NCBI GenBank assembly: GCA_021234155.1 | Contig: JAJEKV010000651.1 | Location: 1 to 64,000, forward strand | Direction of reading: 5' to 3' | Length of the DNA stretch: 64,000 bases | Source of the DNA: Isoetes taiwanensis | Lineage: Eukaryota; Streptophyta; Lycopodiopsida; Isoetales; Isoetaceae | Shown here: positions 1 to 12,210 of the stretch, piece by piece | How the letters are laid out: each line of letters begins with the position of its first letter | Numbering within the stretch: the stretch's first letter is position 1 | Program-made: the position numbers and the translations under genes | Notes under the pieces: generated by a model | Seen by the model: the letters and a program-made list of their open reading frames with translations, nothing else | What the model was told of the DNA's origin: nothing | Databases searched by the model: none

Positions 1-1160
1 AATATGCCACGTGGGCCCAACATGCCACCTAAGTCTAACATTCCCAGGTGGCTCAAACATGCCACCTAGGGTTCAAAACATGCCATGCAGCTCACTTAGG
101 CTCCAACATGCCAAGGTGGTCTCAAACACTGGCCCAACGGCCTCTAGGCCCAACACATGCCAAGGTGTCTCAAACATGCCACCTAGGCTAAAATGCCAAG
201 GTGGCTCCAATTACGCCACCTAGGCTCCAACATGCTCAAACATACACTGGCTCTTGCAATATGCCACCTCACGTCTAACTTGCTAAGGTGGCTCCCAAAT
301 ATGCCACGCGGCTTCAACATGCCAAGGTGGTTTCCAAGCATGCCACGCTAGGTTCCAACATGCCACCTAGGCTCCACATGCCAAGGTGGCTCAAACATTA
401 CTGCAGTTTCCAACATGCCACCTAGGCCCAAATATGCCAAGTGGGTGGCTCAAACATGCCACCTAGGTCTAACGTACCAACATGCCAAGGTGGTCAAACA
501 CAATGGCTCCAACATGCCACATAGGGCCTGCAACATGCCATGTGTGTGGGCCCAAATTGGCAGGAGCCAAAACATGCCACCCAGGCTCAAAATACGCCAA
601 GCAGGGTCTAACATGTGCCAAATCTAAGGTGGCTCAAACATGCCACCTAGGTTCCAACATGCCACCTAGGCTCAAACATGCCAAGGTGGTTCCACATGCC
701 ACCTAATTCAAACACATGCCAAGGTGGCTCAAACATTACTATTGGTTCCAACATGCCACCCACCCACATGCCAAGGTGGCTCAAACATGCCACCTAGGCT
801 CCACATGACAAGGTGGCTCAAAACACGCCACATGAGCCCAACATGCCACCTAGGCCCAGCAACATGCCAAGGTGGCTCAAACATGCCACGCGGAGCTCCA
901 ACATGCCACCTAGGCTCCAACATGCCACACGTGGGCTCCAAATATGCCAAGGTGGCTCAAACATGCCACCTAGGCTCGCAACATGCCAAGGTGGCTCCAA
1001 CATGCCACTCGTGCCCAAATGCCATCTAGGCCCAACATGCCATCTAGGCTCCAACATGCCATCTAGGTTCCAACATGCCAAGGTGGCTCGTGCATGCCAC
1101 CTAGCTCAAGTATGCCACCCAGGGCACCCCAAGTGGTGACATGGCATGCCAAGTAAGCAA
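1..1160. repeat. Degenerate satellite array of alternating ~19-bp monomers
   Basis: The stretch is built from two alternating short units, roughly ACATGCCACCTAGGCTCCA and ACATGCCAAGGTGGCTCAA, each about 19 bp. The core of one (GCCACCTAGG) is nearly the reverse complement of the core of the other (CCAAGGTGGC), so neighbours could pair as hairpins. Copies vary in sequence and spacing. Open frames here only reflect the repeat (runs of CHLG, MPR and similar) and I reject them as genes. The array runs off the left edge of the window. Confidence 0.9.
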
Positions 1161-1619
1161 GTCAAGTTTTGACTAGGCCAAAATGAAAAATGTCCATCTT
1201 TGGTCTTTTCATTGGGTGATATTGACAAATTTTAGTTGACATGGCTAGATGATGGTGACATGGATAATGATGACTAGGACTTAATATGATAACCTTTGAA
1301 ATTTTATAGAGGAGTTTGGCAAGGGATAGAATAGAGAGGCCGCACTCCCGTGAGATGGACCCTCATAAAGGTTGTTCGAGGCAGCCTTTCCTATCGCTTC
1401 CTCTCCGAGGAAAATGCCAACCCCGAGCTCAATTTTCCTATCCGACCGCTGAATCCGGCTATTCAAGCAACCTCGCTTTCGAAAGCAGCTCAAAAATCCA
1501 AGATCCGTCCGAGAACTCGATCAAACCGCAGGAAGCCCAACGGCCACCCATGTAGAAACCTGGTTTTGTGGTCATTGCTCGCAAGATAAAGGTTCTAATG
1601 GAGATTTGACTTTGCCACA
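1161..1619 (+). repeat. Outer arm of a large inverted repeat complex
   Basis: The block containing GTCCATCTTTGGTCTTTTCA (about 1189) and GAGTTTGGCAAGGGATAGA (about 1312) recurs in reverse orientation at 5476-5858, and a diverged partial copy lies at about 16983-17240. No gene is seen. It continues into sequence (about 1430-1570) that also recurs reversed at 5160-5330 and directly at 47840-48000 and 48910-49070. Confidence 0.6.
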
Positions 1620-3110
1620 TCGGGTCTAAAAATGTGGTAAATTACCCTTAAGAACCAAGTTATATGGTCATTTTTGGCAACAAAAGAAACACGCAACAAG
1701 TATATGGGGTAGTATTCCCCGCAGCCTAACCTCCTTAGCCAATTGACTACAAACGGTCGACATGAGCTATTTGGTGCTTTGAGATGCTGGGGGTCTTCCA
1801 CGTAAAACTTGATCCCCTAAGGTAAAGTGACATTTTGAGTCCATTGAGCTCTCACGCTTTGAAGTGAGAGAGTTGCCCGCCCGCGGGCCTCGTGAGAGGA
1901 CTTTTGGGGCTAACCGCATAGTTTTAATCTGCCTTTCTTGCATCAACACCTCCCTCTATGATGACCGGGTGCAAGATTCTCCGGGTCAACTGACTAGGAT
2001 ATTTATCCTCAAAACGTAAACCCCGTAGTTGCTAGGTTATTGAAAGGTTTGCTATGGGGATTGAGTTTGGGCTTGGCTGCACTTCAATATAGTTGAGAAG
2101 TGGGAAAACATGAAGTAATAGGAAGCCATGGAATGGGGTTTGAAGTTATCCCTCCTCCCGTGGCAAGTTTGAAGTCAGTTCTTTCCGAGTAAAAATTGTT
2201 TGGGATCATTCGATGCCAATAGGGATTGAAACTCAAGTATTTTGGGATTGCTATGGCCAATGTGTGTTCAGCTGCGGTGCACCTAGTTAGTCCAAGAAAA
2301 TCCACCACGCTTGGCCCCAAACCCTACAACAACCCGCAACACACCGTTTACGCTTTCGAGGCCAAAACGCGGTCGCTTTTGGATAGCTGTGTGCACCTTG
2401 CTAAACAGGCGCAAGCCATGGCAATAAAATAACAAAGTTTGGATCTATTGGCCATCCCTTAATGATCCCAAATAAGGCGCCTTTTGAGTTCTAATTGCCA
2501 CATCGGGAGGAGGATAACTTCAAACCCCATTCCATCGGGCCTTATTGCTTCATGTTTTCAATCGCACTTTTTCAACCATGTCCCAAGTGCAACCACTAAA
2601 ACTCAACCCCCATAACGCAAACCTTTCAATAACCTAGCAACACACATGGTTTACGTTTCAGAGGCTATATCCTAGTCAGATTCGACCAGGATCTTGCACA
2701 ATGTCATCACGTAGAGGGAGGGTGTTGACGCAAGAAGATGGACCTTTAAACCTTCCTGAGGAGGCGCCACCAAAGGTCCTCTCCCAAAGAACCCCTCGCC
2801 ACTCGACAAAGTAACCTCCCATCCTGAACTCGCGTGAATTGACTCTGCCAATGGACTCAAAATGTTGACATTACCCTGGAGACCAAGTTTTGTGGGCAGA
2901 AGACTACCCCTTTTCCAAGAAGCGCCAAAGTAGCTCATGTCCAACATGTTCGTAGTCAATTGGTCTAAAAGGTGGCTGCAGAATACTGCCATTTAGAGGG
3001 TTCGTGTTTTTTTGGTTGCAAAAAATGACCGTGTAACTTGGTCCCTAGGGTAATTTCGCCGTTCCGGATGGCATGGCGAAGTCGAATATCCATTCCCGAG
3101 CCTTTGTAAT
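1620..3110. repeat. Foldback-like module, copy 1 (inverted arms about 0.5-0.65 kb)
   Basis: The left arm starts near 1624 (TAAATTACCC, then GGTCATTTTTGGCAACAAAA) and runs through GAGTCCATTG, GAGAGGACTTTTGG, GCATCAACACC and GTTGCTAGGTTATTGAAAGG near 2050. The same string of landmarks appears reversed from about 3060 down to 2600. The centre (2080-2540) holds a shorter sub-repeat. The block recurs about 2.24 kb downstream (3873-5475). No credible coding sequence is visible. It could be a foldback or long-TIR DNA element, or fragments of a non-autonomous retroelement. The family is unassigned. Confidence 0.65.
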
Positions 3111-3116
3111 CGCCCT

Positions 3117-3872
3117 CAACATGCCAAGGTGGTTCAAGAATGCCACCACCCAGGCACTAACATGCCAAGGTGGCTCAAAGATGCCAAGGTGGTTCAAACA
3201 TGCCAAGGTGGCTCCAACATGCCAATGCGGCCCAAATACGCCAAGGTGGCTCAAACATGCCACTAGGCTCAAACATGCCACCTAGGCTCAAACATGCCAA
3301 GGGCAACATGCCATGTGGGCCCAACATGCCACCCAGGTCGGACATGCCAAGGTGGCTCAAGCATGACACCTAGGGCACCAACATGCCACCTACACCCAAA
3401 CATGCCAAGGTGGCTCAACATGTCAAGGTGGCTCAAAATGTGCCACGCTGGTTCCAACATGCCACCCAGGGGCTCCAACATGCCAAGGTCGCCAAACATG
3501 CCACATGGGTTTTCCTCAACATGCCACCTAGATCAAACATACCAGTGGCTCAAACATGCCACTAGGCTCAAACATGCCACGCTGACTCTCCAACATGCCA
3601 CCTAGGCTCCAACATGCCAAGGTGGCCTCAAACATACCACCTAGGCCCCAACATTGCCAAGGTGGCTCAAGCATGTCATGTGAGCTCCAACATGCCACTT
3701 AGGCTCCAAAGATGCCAGTGGCTCAAGCATGCCATCTAGGCAACCAACATGCCACCCAAGCTCAAACATGCCAAGGTGGCTCAAACATGCCATGTGCTCC
3801 AACATGCCACCTAGGCTCCAACATGCCAAGGTGGCTCAAACATGCCACGGGCTCAAACATGACATCTAGGTG
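3117..3872. repeat. Second satellite array of the same 19-bp family
   Basis: Same alternating ACATGCCACCTAGG / ACATGCCAAGGTGG monomers as 1-1160. With the following module it repeats the order satellite plus inverted-repeat module at a period of about 2.24 kb, so the left 5.4 kb appears to be a tandem duplication of a composite unit. Confidence 0.85.
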
Positions 3873-5475
3873 TAAAATTACCCTAAAACCAAGTTACATG
3901 GTCATTTTTGGCAACAAAAGAAACACCTAACCCCCGCATATGGCAAAGATTCCGCAGCCACCCCTAGGTCCATTGATTATTTAACGCAGTTGAATGAGTT
4001 TTGACGCTTGAGACGGTGGCTTCACCCACGCAAACTTAGTCCCCTGCTCACGTTCTTGATTCATCGGCAGAAGCCACGCCCGGATGGGAGACTTGCCCGC
4101 TGAAGGGGTTGGGGAGCCCGGAGAGGACTTGGGGTGAATCGCTCGAAGGTTTTGGACATTTCCGCATCAACACCCCTACGCACGACATTATGTAAGAGCA
4201 TCAGCCCAATCGACCAGGATATGGCCTCCAAACGAACGGCGTGCTGTTAGGTTATTGAAGCGGTTTGTTGAGGTGTCGAAGTAGCCGGGCCAGTACTTTG
4301 GGATGAGCGAGAAGCCGCAGTTTAAAAAAAACCTGGTTAATTGAATTGATTTGGGATTTGGATTTGTCCTCTTCAGTTGTGGCATTAGAAGTCAATGCCT
4401 TTGCAAAGAGAACACTGTTTGGTTGGGCCAGATCCAACTTCTATTTTTAGCGTTATGGCTTCCGCATGCATGTTTAGCAGGCACCTCCTCAAACGTAAAC
4501 CCTACAACAACCCTAGCAACACACGGGTTTACATTTTGAGGCCAAAACGTGGTCGCTTTCTTGGATAACTAGGTGTCACCTTTCTAAACATGCATGCAAA
4601 GCCATGGCAACTGAAATAAAATAGTTTGGATCTATTAGCCATCTCGAATGATCCCAAATAATTTTGCTACTGCAGAAGGCACACTTGACTTCTAATTGCC
4701 ACACTAGGAGGAGGATAAATCCAAACCCCATTCCGCCGGGCCTCGAACTTCAAAAGTTTTCAACCGGCAGCCTTCTAAGACCATGTCCCATGTGCAACCG
4801 ACTAAAACTCGACCTCCATAACGTAAGCCCTTCAATAACCTAGCAACACACATGATTTATGTTTCGGAGGCTATATCCTAGTCATATTCGACCAGGATCT
4901 TACACAATGTCATCATGTAGAGGGAGGGTGTTGATGCCAGTAAGATAGACCCTTAAAACCTTCCAAGCAAAGCCAGCTCACCCCCAAAGGTCCTCTCCCA
5001 AGGCTCGGCCACGAACGGGCAGCTCTCCCACCCCCCTAACTATGAACCGACCGCCAATGGTCTCAAAACATCGATATTACCATCCGACCAAGTTTCGGTG
5101 GCAGAAGACCACCCTTCTAAGAAGTTTAAAGTAGCTCATGTCCAACACGCTCGAACGACAAAACACTTGGGTTTCTACACACGGCCGACCGCAGATTTTA
5201 CTGCGGTTGATAAGTTCTCCTGACGTATCTTGGTTTTTGAACATGCTCAAGCAAAGGTTACTTGAAAGGGCGGATCCAATGGTCGGATAAGGAAACCGAG
5301 CTCCAGGAGGGGGGGCATTGGCATTTGCCCTCCCGGAGGAGCGGTAGCGGTGAAAGGCCGCCCAAGCAACCTTCTCGAGGTCCGCCTCTGGGTCTAGACT
5401 CTCCCTTCTGGTGAGGAAGTCACGCAAAGTCCTAGCCTGGTTCGATTTGGGGAAGGGTGTCGGCACTTTCAGTTC
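3873..5475. repeat. Foldback-like module, copy 2
   Basis: Tandem partner of 1620-3110. It starts with the same TAAAATTACCC, AAGTTACATGGTCATTTTTGG landmarks, shares the central block (for example GATCTATTAGCCATC near 4628, compare 2433) and ends with a reversed arm (4860-5470). The reversed arm is longer here and includes the part matching 1360-1620. Numerous small indels show both copies are old. No gene seen. Confidence 0.65.
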
Positions 5476-5858
5476 TTCAAGATCTCTATTCTATCCCTTG
5501 CCAAACTCCTCTACCAAAAATTTCAAAGCTTATCATATTTTTGCATAAAGTCCTAGTCATCATTTTTGGGGTCCATCTCCTAGGGCTTGGCCTTTCCCCT
5601 CCGTGAGGTAGCTTCAGAAAGTCCCGGGCTTGTTCGACTTGGGAAGGCAGCCATCTCTTTAAATTTTGAACTTTTTCTATTATACCGCTTGCCAAACCGC
5701 TCTATCAAAAATTCCAAAATTGTCATATTTTTGTATAGAGTCCTAGTCATCATGTCCATGTTACCACCATCTTGCCATGCCATCCAAAATTTGCCAACAT
5801 CACCCAATGAAAAGACCAAAGATGGACTATCAAATCATGGCCACTTGGGCAAGGGGAG
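5476..5858 (-). repeat. Reversed outer arm, interrupted by the LTR element
   Basis: Reverse partner of 1161-1450. Read on the minus strand it contains CCATCTTTGGTCTTTTCATT and GAGGAGTTTGGCAAGGGATA in the same order, with a short internal duplication. The LTR retrotransposon at 5859-16977 inserted at its end. Confidence 0.6.
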
Positions 5859-6446
5859 TGTTTGGGGTCCGGGTTCGAACTCCTCGCAAGACAGCCTCTG
5901 TGAGGACCCTTGGATCTAACAGAGAACGGGGGACTATGTCACGCTGGATTTGCAAGAAAAGAACAAGAAGAAGAAAACGGAACGTAAAAAGAACAATGAG
6001 AGGAAAATGATATGCTTCCTTGATATCACCGATGAACATACATGAGCTCTCTAATTGGAGAGAAGACTGAAAAGAGACAAGACTCAAAACTCATCTAGCC
6101 CTCATATGCTAGCTCTACTCATATATATAGTACAATGGCCCTCGCCCAATATAGACACTCCGGACTGATTCGTGCCGACTCCCGGAAGGAGGCCCGATTT
6201 GCAAGAATGTTGGCGGTGCCTCTTGAAATGCCTAGAATCACACTGACACACACGGGCGGTGACGGTCATCACTTGTCCGAGCGGGCGCCTTCTTGTTTGG
6301 ACGCAGCTTTGATCAAGGCGGGTTCCGCCGCTTGGTCTTCTCACGAGCCTTTGATGGCTGACCCATGCCTCGCTCAGGATCCTTGAGCTTGACCTGGTCC
6401 GGTCAGATGCATGAATAGTCCTCCAACCAGAGGCATGTGACTAACA
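5859..6446 (-). repeat. 3' LTR of the minus-strand element
   Basis: 588 bp. On the minus strand it starts TGTTAGTC at 6446 and ends CCCCAAACA at 5859. A TATA-like run (TATATATATGAG) lies in the middle on the minus strand. The reading frame carried near the start of the other LTRs is broken here soon after GLFMH. Confidence 0.9.
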
Positions 6447-9421
6447 CTCCCCCACCAAATGACACTCACCAAGAAAAGGAGGAAGTAAGCTTCCGGGCGG
6501 GAAACCAGCCAATGGAAAGTGATCCTCACCTGAATGAGGCATAGCGCCATTATGGTAATGAGCAATGAGGTCCCGGGCGGTTTGAAGAGCTGCCGGGGTG
6601 TTGAGCCCTAGGGCGTGATGGGCCTCAATGAGGAAGTGAGAGCGCACCATGTCTTCCGTGGCACTCCATGAGAAGGCATGAGAAGGCAAAGTTTGAAGAC
6701 CAAGGCAACCGACACCGGCATTCGGATTGCAAAGGAAAGATTGACGCCTATTTAAAGAGCTGACCAGATGCATTTGAGAGCAGCACGTAAAACCCCGCTT
6801 TGACGCAGAATCAAGGATCCGGTGAGGTGGCGCATTTCGCAAGAAGGTGTCAAGACCATTAAGAGCATCGCCAGTGCTTTTGCCACCCACGCCATTACCG
6901 ATGTAAATCCAATTTCAAGAGTGTCCAAAGTGGCATTATCCTCCCAATTGAGCTGCTCGACAAATCGGGATCCCACCGAGATCCCGGAGATCCGAGGCGA
7001 GTCGCACCCGCCGCGGCTATCAATGACCCTGGCCCAAAAGGGAAGACGCCAATCAGAAGAAAGGAACCGTGGGCGGAGGGGCTCCTAAGGAAGCATATGG
7101 AGAGGGAATCATGCCGTGCAGCGTGGGTTGCAGAGCCATGTCCCCGGAATGCTTGAACAAGATTTTGATCAAGAGCACGACACCAATGGTCCCATTCTCA
7201 AGTAGAGAGTAATTGATAGACAGGAGGATTGACCCAACCCGTGGAATGGTCTTGCTTTCCGAAGGCCACGGAGTTGATTGTAGCCTCCTGCGTCGCATAT
7301 ATATATCTGAGCAAACTCAAGATCATCAGTGGTGCTTCAGATTTTTGTTTACCTGTTCCAACGCTTCAACCCGCCAGAGGGTAAGGCCGAGCCAATTCGT
7401 GCATGTACTCTTGTTCAAAAGTCCGAGACCGAAAGCAGATCTGGAAATATTTGTTGGTTGGTGATAATAACCAAGCAAAGATTTGAGTTGCCTTGAAAAA
7501 CACGATGGGCCTCATCCCGAATTTATCCCGAGATCCGCCGTAGAAGTCATGAAAAACATAAGCCATGGGCTGAACAACTCGGAAGATGACTAATTCGTGG
7601 TCTTCAACCGTGAGCTGATCAAAGACTAAGAGTGCACAAAATAAACCCTTGTCTTCTATAGAAAGATCCGCCGATTCGAAGGAAGTCCATACTTTGAGTG
7701 GTCGTTGATGAACATTGTCATTGGCCGCTGTACCATTTCAAAAGAAAGAGGTGCCATCGGGCCACCACATAGTCAAGATAGCCGGAAGGAGTAGAGAAGT
7801 CCACCGGGATGTTGGTGGCAATGTCAAGATATCCCTCCCCGTTTGGTTTGGGCCTCCTCGCCAGATTGAACCGCTGGTCGGAGCCGATGTTCAAGATCAC
7901 GGATCCGATGCTCTTTTTCTAACAAAAGACGGACCGATCACGGACCCGCTTTTCCGTGAAGCGTGGCATGTGAAGAGGATTGCCCCGGTATGGAGGGCTA
8001 AGCGTGGCAATCTCCGTCATCGATGACCTTTTGTTTCGGAGCCCAAAAAGCCGAAGTCCGGAGGGACGCTAACCGATTGGTGAGCGTGGAAAGCCGAAGC
8101 TTCAAAGGGAGGTGAGTCGAAGCCACGCCAAAGTGAGATTTTTGAACTTGAGTGTCAGAATTGTCACAAAGCTCGAGTACAAGGTGTCTAGCTTAGCAAT
8201 GTGTTTTTCCTTGTCACTCGAAGGGTATCTTTGGACTTGTTCGTTCCAATAAGTCCTGAATTTCAGTTTGGAGTCGCCACCGGGCCGATCTGTAAGTAGT
8301 ATGGTCTGATCCCGAGCATCGTGAGATCTATACGGGCCCGTAATAGAGCCGCGTGCTTTTCTTGAAGTTGGGCTTCCGGTGGTTTGAACATGGGCAGTGG
8401 CAGCTTGAAGGTTTCTTTGAACAAAGATCGGAAGCCTCGGGGACCTTTGAACACCGCCATGAGAGCCTCCCGGGGCGCATGGAGCCGCAAGGCGCCGCTT
8501 GAACATCTTGCCGGAATTTGTACAGAGCCGCCGAGGATGGGGAGGCGCAGGCCCCGTTGCTGCCTTGTCCTGAGATTGTTGAGAGGCATGACGGAATTGG
8601 AAGGCGTGGGCCTCGTGAGGAAGAAGAGGAGACAAAGGATATGCGTGGTCCGGGATGTTGAACAGACGAGGGGAGTGAAGGTCTGCCTTTGTTGAGTTGG
8701 ATCACCGGGAATGCGCAGAGCCGAGTGGAGATATGGGAAGTGGAAGGGCTCTCAAGAACTGGAAGATAATGACTAATGAGGGCCTGAAGATGGCCACCCA
8801 CGGAAATTTCAGAGACAGATGAGGGGGTAGCCCGAATGCGGTCTACTTCTTGAAGAAGACGGTAGAATAAAAGCTGAGGCCAATCGACATGCAGAGTGGA
8901 GTGAATGGCAGTGATGACCATATTATAAAACGGCTTATTGATGTGGGTGTTCTTAATGGAATGCCCAAGCAATTTTCGCCACAGAAACTTCACAAAAGTC
9001 TCATGAGGTTTGGCAATATTTGTGAGGCGATGCTGGTTGGCTTGATAAGCAATAGCCAAACCGAAAGTGACGCCCATGTCCCGTAGAAGCAGCCCCCAAG
9101 AGACGTAAGGTTTTTGCAAAGGGATGTGGAATACCTCAGAAATCAAATGCCGAAGTAAGTAAAATGGTGGTGCCATCGACCAATCGTAGCAAATCCTTCC
9201 CGGGCTGTTGACGCATGTGTGTGATGAACCGCCGCGAATTAAGTTTGGATTTGGGGCCGGAGCTCCATTTGTGAAAATTGTAGAAAGCTTTTGGCGTTCC
9301 GCCACTTCCGATTCGGACCAACAAGGGCCTCTCGAAAAGGTGGGCGCCGAGAAAGACACGACCAAAAAGAGTTGCATCCCTTGGAGCGAAGCTTGAAGTG
9401 TAGAAAGTTTGGGGCAGCCAT
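6441..9421 (-). pseudogene. ORF3 (after integrase), unknown function, coiled-coil region, broken
   Basis: About 2.98 kb between the pol spacer and the 3' LTR, start MAAP at 9421. It is collinear with 23906-27858 of the plus-strand element. Shared blocks include VDGTTILLT, HRLTNIAK, FVKFLWRK, INKxFYN, DWPQxLFxRLL, a glutamine-rich coiled-coil stretch, AYVFHDFY/AYIFHDFY, FGLQTLPSHAF and EDMVRSHFLIEAH. Several frameshifts split it. Its stop is TAG at 6441-6443, formed by the first six bases of the LTR (TGT TAG). The N-terminal half loosely recalls the 'putative plant transposon protein' domain of Athila-type ORFs; this is pattern similarity only. I see no convincing transmembrane or signal segment, so I do not call it an envelope protein. 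Confidence 0.7.
6447..6458 (-). promoter_or_regulatory. Polypurine tract (plus-strand primer)
   Basis: GGTGGGGGAG on the minus strand directly abuts the 3' LTR, as expected of the plus-strand DNA synthesis primer of an LTR element. It also encodes the last residues of ORF3 (V-G-E). Confidence 0.8.
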
Positions 9422-10419
9422 GGCTTAAAAAGCTGCCGGAATAGAAGGAACTGCTTTGAAGAAGGCTGAGAGCAGAGAACAAAAGACTAAGGCGCAGAGA
9501 GACGAAAAAGGTTTAGGAAAAAAGGTGGGTGGGAAGGGGCATGATAAGGGCTTAAGCCGCAACCGCTGATGGTGCTGTGTGTCGAAAGATGCCAAGGAGG
9601 CGATTTGAGAGGCAAAATGTGGCTAAGTCCCCAAACAACAAATGGAGAAGAAATGAACGGTGGAGATGAGGCGCGGAGAGAATGATGGGATGTGACATGT
9701 GGGCAAAGGACACACATTAATGTCCGACGGGCGTGAAAAGAAGAAATGGCATTCAATGTCGGGCAACTCGAAGTGGGATATCATTAAAAGGAATGTGTCA
9801 AGGTACCATGGCTAGATATGCGGCGGGGAGAAAAAGATTCTCATTTTAGAAACAAATTTTGCATTGCAAACACGCTGGCGATTTATGTGATTGGTCCACG
9901 TCGACAAGGAGTTCCTCGGTTGGCTATATAAGACTAACCGGGAGTAAACGGAAGGCATCCGATGGCGCCAAAGATGGCCGCCGGCTGGTTTGAACGAGGA
10001 CCGCACTATGCCCACTTACCGCCGAGTGGATTACCCGCAAGATGAATTGTCCGGACCTTGGCGCCGCCACAATCGTGGCGTGAGAATGGACGACGGCTGG
10101 TGTCGGGATGGCTGAACATCCGGACCCCAAGACCAACGGGATGGAGGTGGTTCTCGCACCTTCGGCTGGGATCCCGAAGCGTAACCTCTACCACATCTCG
10201 CGCGATCACCTCCGCCTCCAAACCCGAGTAGAGGGTTTTTCTTCTTAGGACTTAGTAGATAGGGCTCGGGCCCGCTTTTGTATATAGGGCAGTGCCCATA
10301 GCGAAATAGCCGGGCGCGCCCACATTTTAAAAAAAAATTCCACCTATAATATAAATATGCTGGTTTAGTCACTATCATTTGTGTGCGTGTCCGAACAAAG
10401 ACTCGCTTGTGGATGTGCA
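9422..10419 (-). other. Spacer between pol and ORF3
   Basis: About 1 kb without a credible reading frame. It is collinear with 22979-23905 in the plus-strand element (for example AGAATCTTTTCTCCCGCCGC and ATCTAGCCATGGTACC read in the element's direction). By analogy with Athila elements it could hold a splice acceptor or internal promoter for ORF3, but no such signal was identified. Confidence 0.5.
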
Positions 10420-11590
10420 CTTTCATTTGTATGAAATGTTTTGAGGCGAAAAAGCCATTAACCAGTGTAGGTAATGGAGTGCCATCTAAACCGGCCTTGA
10501 AAACGCCGGGGGTAAAACCACTTGAACAATTTGATAAGGGCCAAGCCAACTAAACTTAAGTTTACCCGGAAAAGTTTTGTACCGAGAATCATAAAGAAGA
10601 ACCAAATCTCCTTGGATTTGAATGTTTTGTCTTCACCGCTTGTCATGTAAGGATTTTTGCAACCTGTTGTCCATGAAGAACACCTAATATAAGCATCTCT
10701 TCTAAGTTCCTCCAACTGCTCCAATTGATAAACCCTTTCTTTGAGTGCAAAGAAAGCGGATTATGGGCGTGAGAGCTTGAAAACGGAGTGTTGGAAGTAT
10801 GTATTCAAACGGCATGAGAGCTTCTTGACCATAAACCAATTTGAAAGGGGTGTGACCAGAGCTATTTTGAAACAAGTATTGTAAGCCCAAAGAACAGTAG
10901 GGAAGCTTGTTTTGCCGGTCCAGTAGAAGCGCGCCACAAATTTTCTTGAGAATTGTGACGAGTTTTGTTGGTGCTTTCAGCCAAACCATTCCCTCGAGGA
11001 TAGTAAGGTGTGCTCTTGTGATGATGTATCGAGGAGATAATCCGTCCGACTCCTTGATGGTGTGATTGATAAAATGAACACCACGATCACACCTACCAGC
11101 CCGTGGGGCAAACCGAATCGCGTGATGATTTGTTGATAGATGACTTTGGTTGCGGCCGGCCGCAGTTGTTGTCACGGAAGTGCGCAAGCTTCCGCCCATT
11201 TGGTAGCGTGAAGTCGGTGAGAACTGAATGTAGCGCACGGGTGTGTCGCGGGGAGGATCGATGGGTCCCACAAAATCCATTCCCCATTTGCTGAAGGGAA
11301 GTGGCGCGGCAACCGGGCGCCAAAGGAAGAGCGCCATGGGCCGTGGTCGCCCCACACGCCGGCAAGCATCACACGTCTTGGCGTGGGCGTGGAGCGCCTT
11401 TGAAGAGCGTGGGCCAAAAATAACCAAGAAGAAGGATTTTGCGTGTCGTGGTGTCTCCATGAAAATGACCACCACCCACCGAGCCCTTCATGGGCTTCTC
11501 GAACAATATCCTGGGACCTCATGAGGGAGAACATGGCGTCGGAAAGGATTGTATCCTTACCCTTTTTGTAAAGATGGCCCGCAACCATGG
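10420..11590 (-). pseudogene. Integrase region of pol
   Basis: Integrase of the element, which would insert the DNA copy into host chromatin. In minus-strand order: zinc-binding region fragments (LYKKGKDTIL, REAHEGLGG, HAHAKTCDACRRVGRPRPM), the catalytic core start WGMDFVGPID with the first Asp, CDRGVHFIN near the second Asp, then a C-terminal segment (FPGKL-like, GPYQIVQVV-like, [13 protein letters not shown]) of the GPY/F type. The frame changes several times, so no intact enzyme can be made from this copy. Confidence 0.85.
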
Positions 11591-11639
11591 TGTAGTCCGG
11601 ACCTCGAGGAGAAATTGATGGCGACGGGATTGTCGCTAT

Positions 11640-12210
11640 TGGAGAGAGCGTGGGGCCCCCTCGGTGGAAGAGCGCTGTGGAGGAGATATCGGCCGAAAGT
11701 CATGAAACCAATGAGGTGTTGCCGTGACCAGAAAGAGTTGAGCATCAGGAAAGGCGTCTGAGACTCCAGTGGAGGGATCATCTGTGTGGATGCGTGAAAG
11801 ATAATCCGGGACAACATGAGATTTGCCGGCCTTGTGAACACAAGGTGCAAATTCTTGCAGAAGGAGGACCCAACGAGCAATGCGGCCCGTGGGCGTGGAT
11901 TTGTTGATCAAGTAAAGAAGTGCCTGGTGGTCAACAAAGAATTTGATTTGACTGCCCAAAAGATAGTGACGGAAGTGTTGGACGCAGAAAATTAAACCCA
12001 AGGCTTCTCGCTCTGTGGCAGAGTAGTTGCGTTCAGCAGAATTGAGTTTCCGGCTGGCGTAGCGGTTTGGTTTGTCAGTGTGCGCATCATATTCTTGAGA
12101 AAGAACAGCTCCAATAGCAAAGGCCGAGACATCGACATGGACATGAAAGGGCTTGTCCCATTGAGGAGGAACAAGAACCGGGGCCTGAGTAAGCAAGAGC
12201 TTCAACTGTT
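11640..12210 (-). CDS. RNase H domain of pol
   Basis: An open segment of about 189 codons carries the Ty3/gypsy RNase H signature: FHVHVDVSAFAIGAVLSQ (first Asp; the usual DAS is DVS here), YASRKLNSAERNYSATEREAL (Glu of the active site), FFVDHQALLYL (third Asp) and HVVPDYLSR. It would degrade the RNA strand during reverse transcription. It continues from RT, but in a different frame, so the polyprotein is interrupted. Part of a dead element, kept as CDS because this domain itself is open. Confidence 0.8.

Noticed and set aside
724-1139. Overlapping ORFs of 70-108 codons in the satellite
   Set aside because: They are periodic translations of the 19-bp repeat in several frames on both strands.
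6441-9421. Envelope gene for ORF3
   Set aside because: Position fits, but no signal peptide, cleavage site or clear transmembrane helix is seen.
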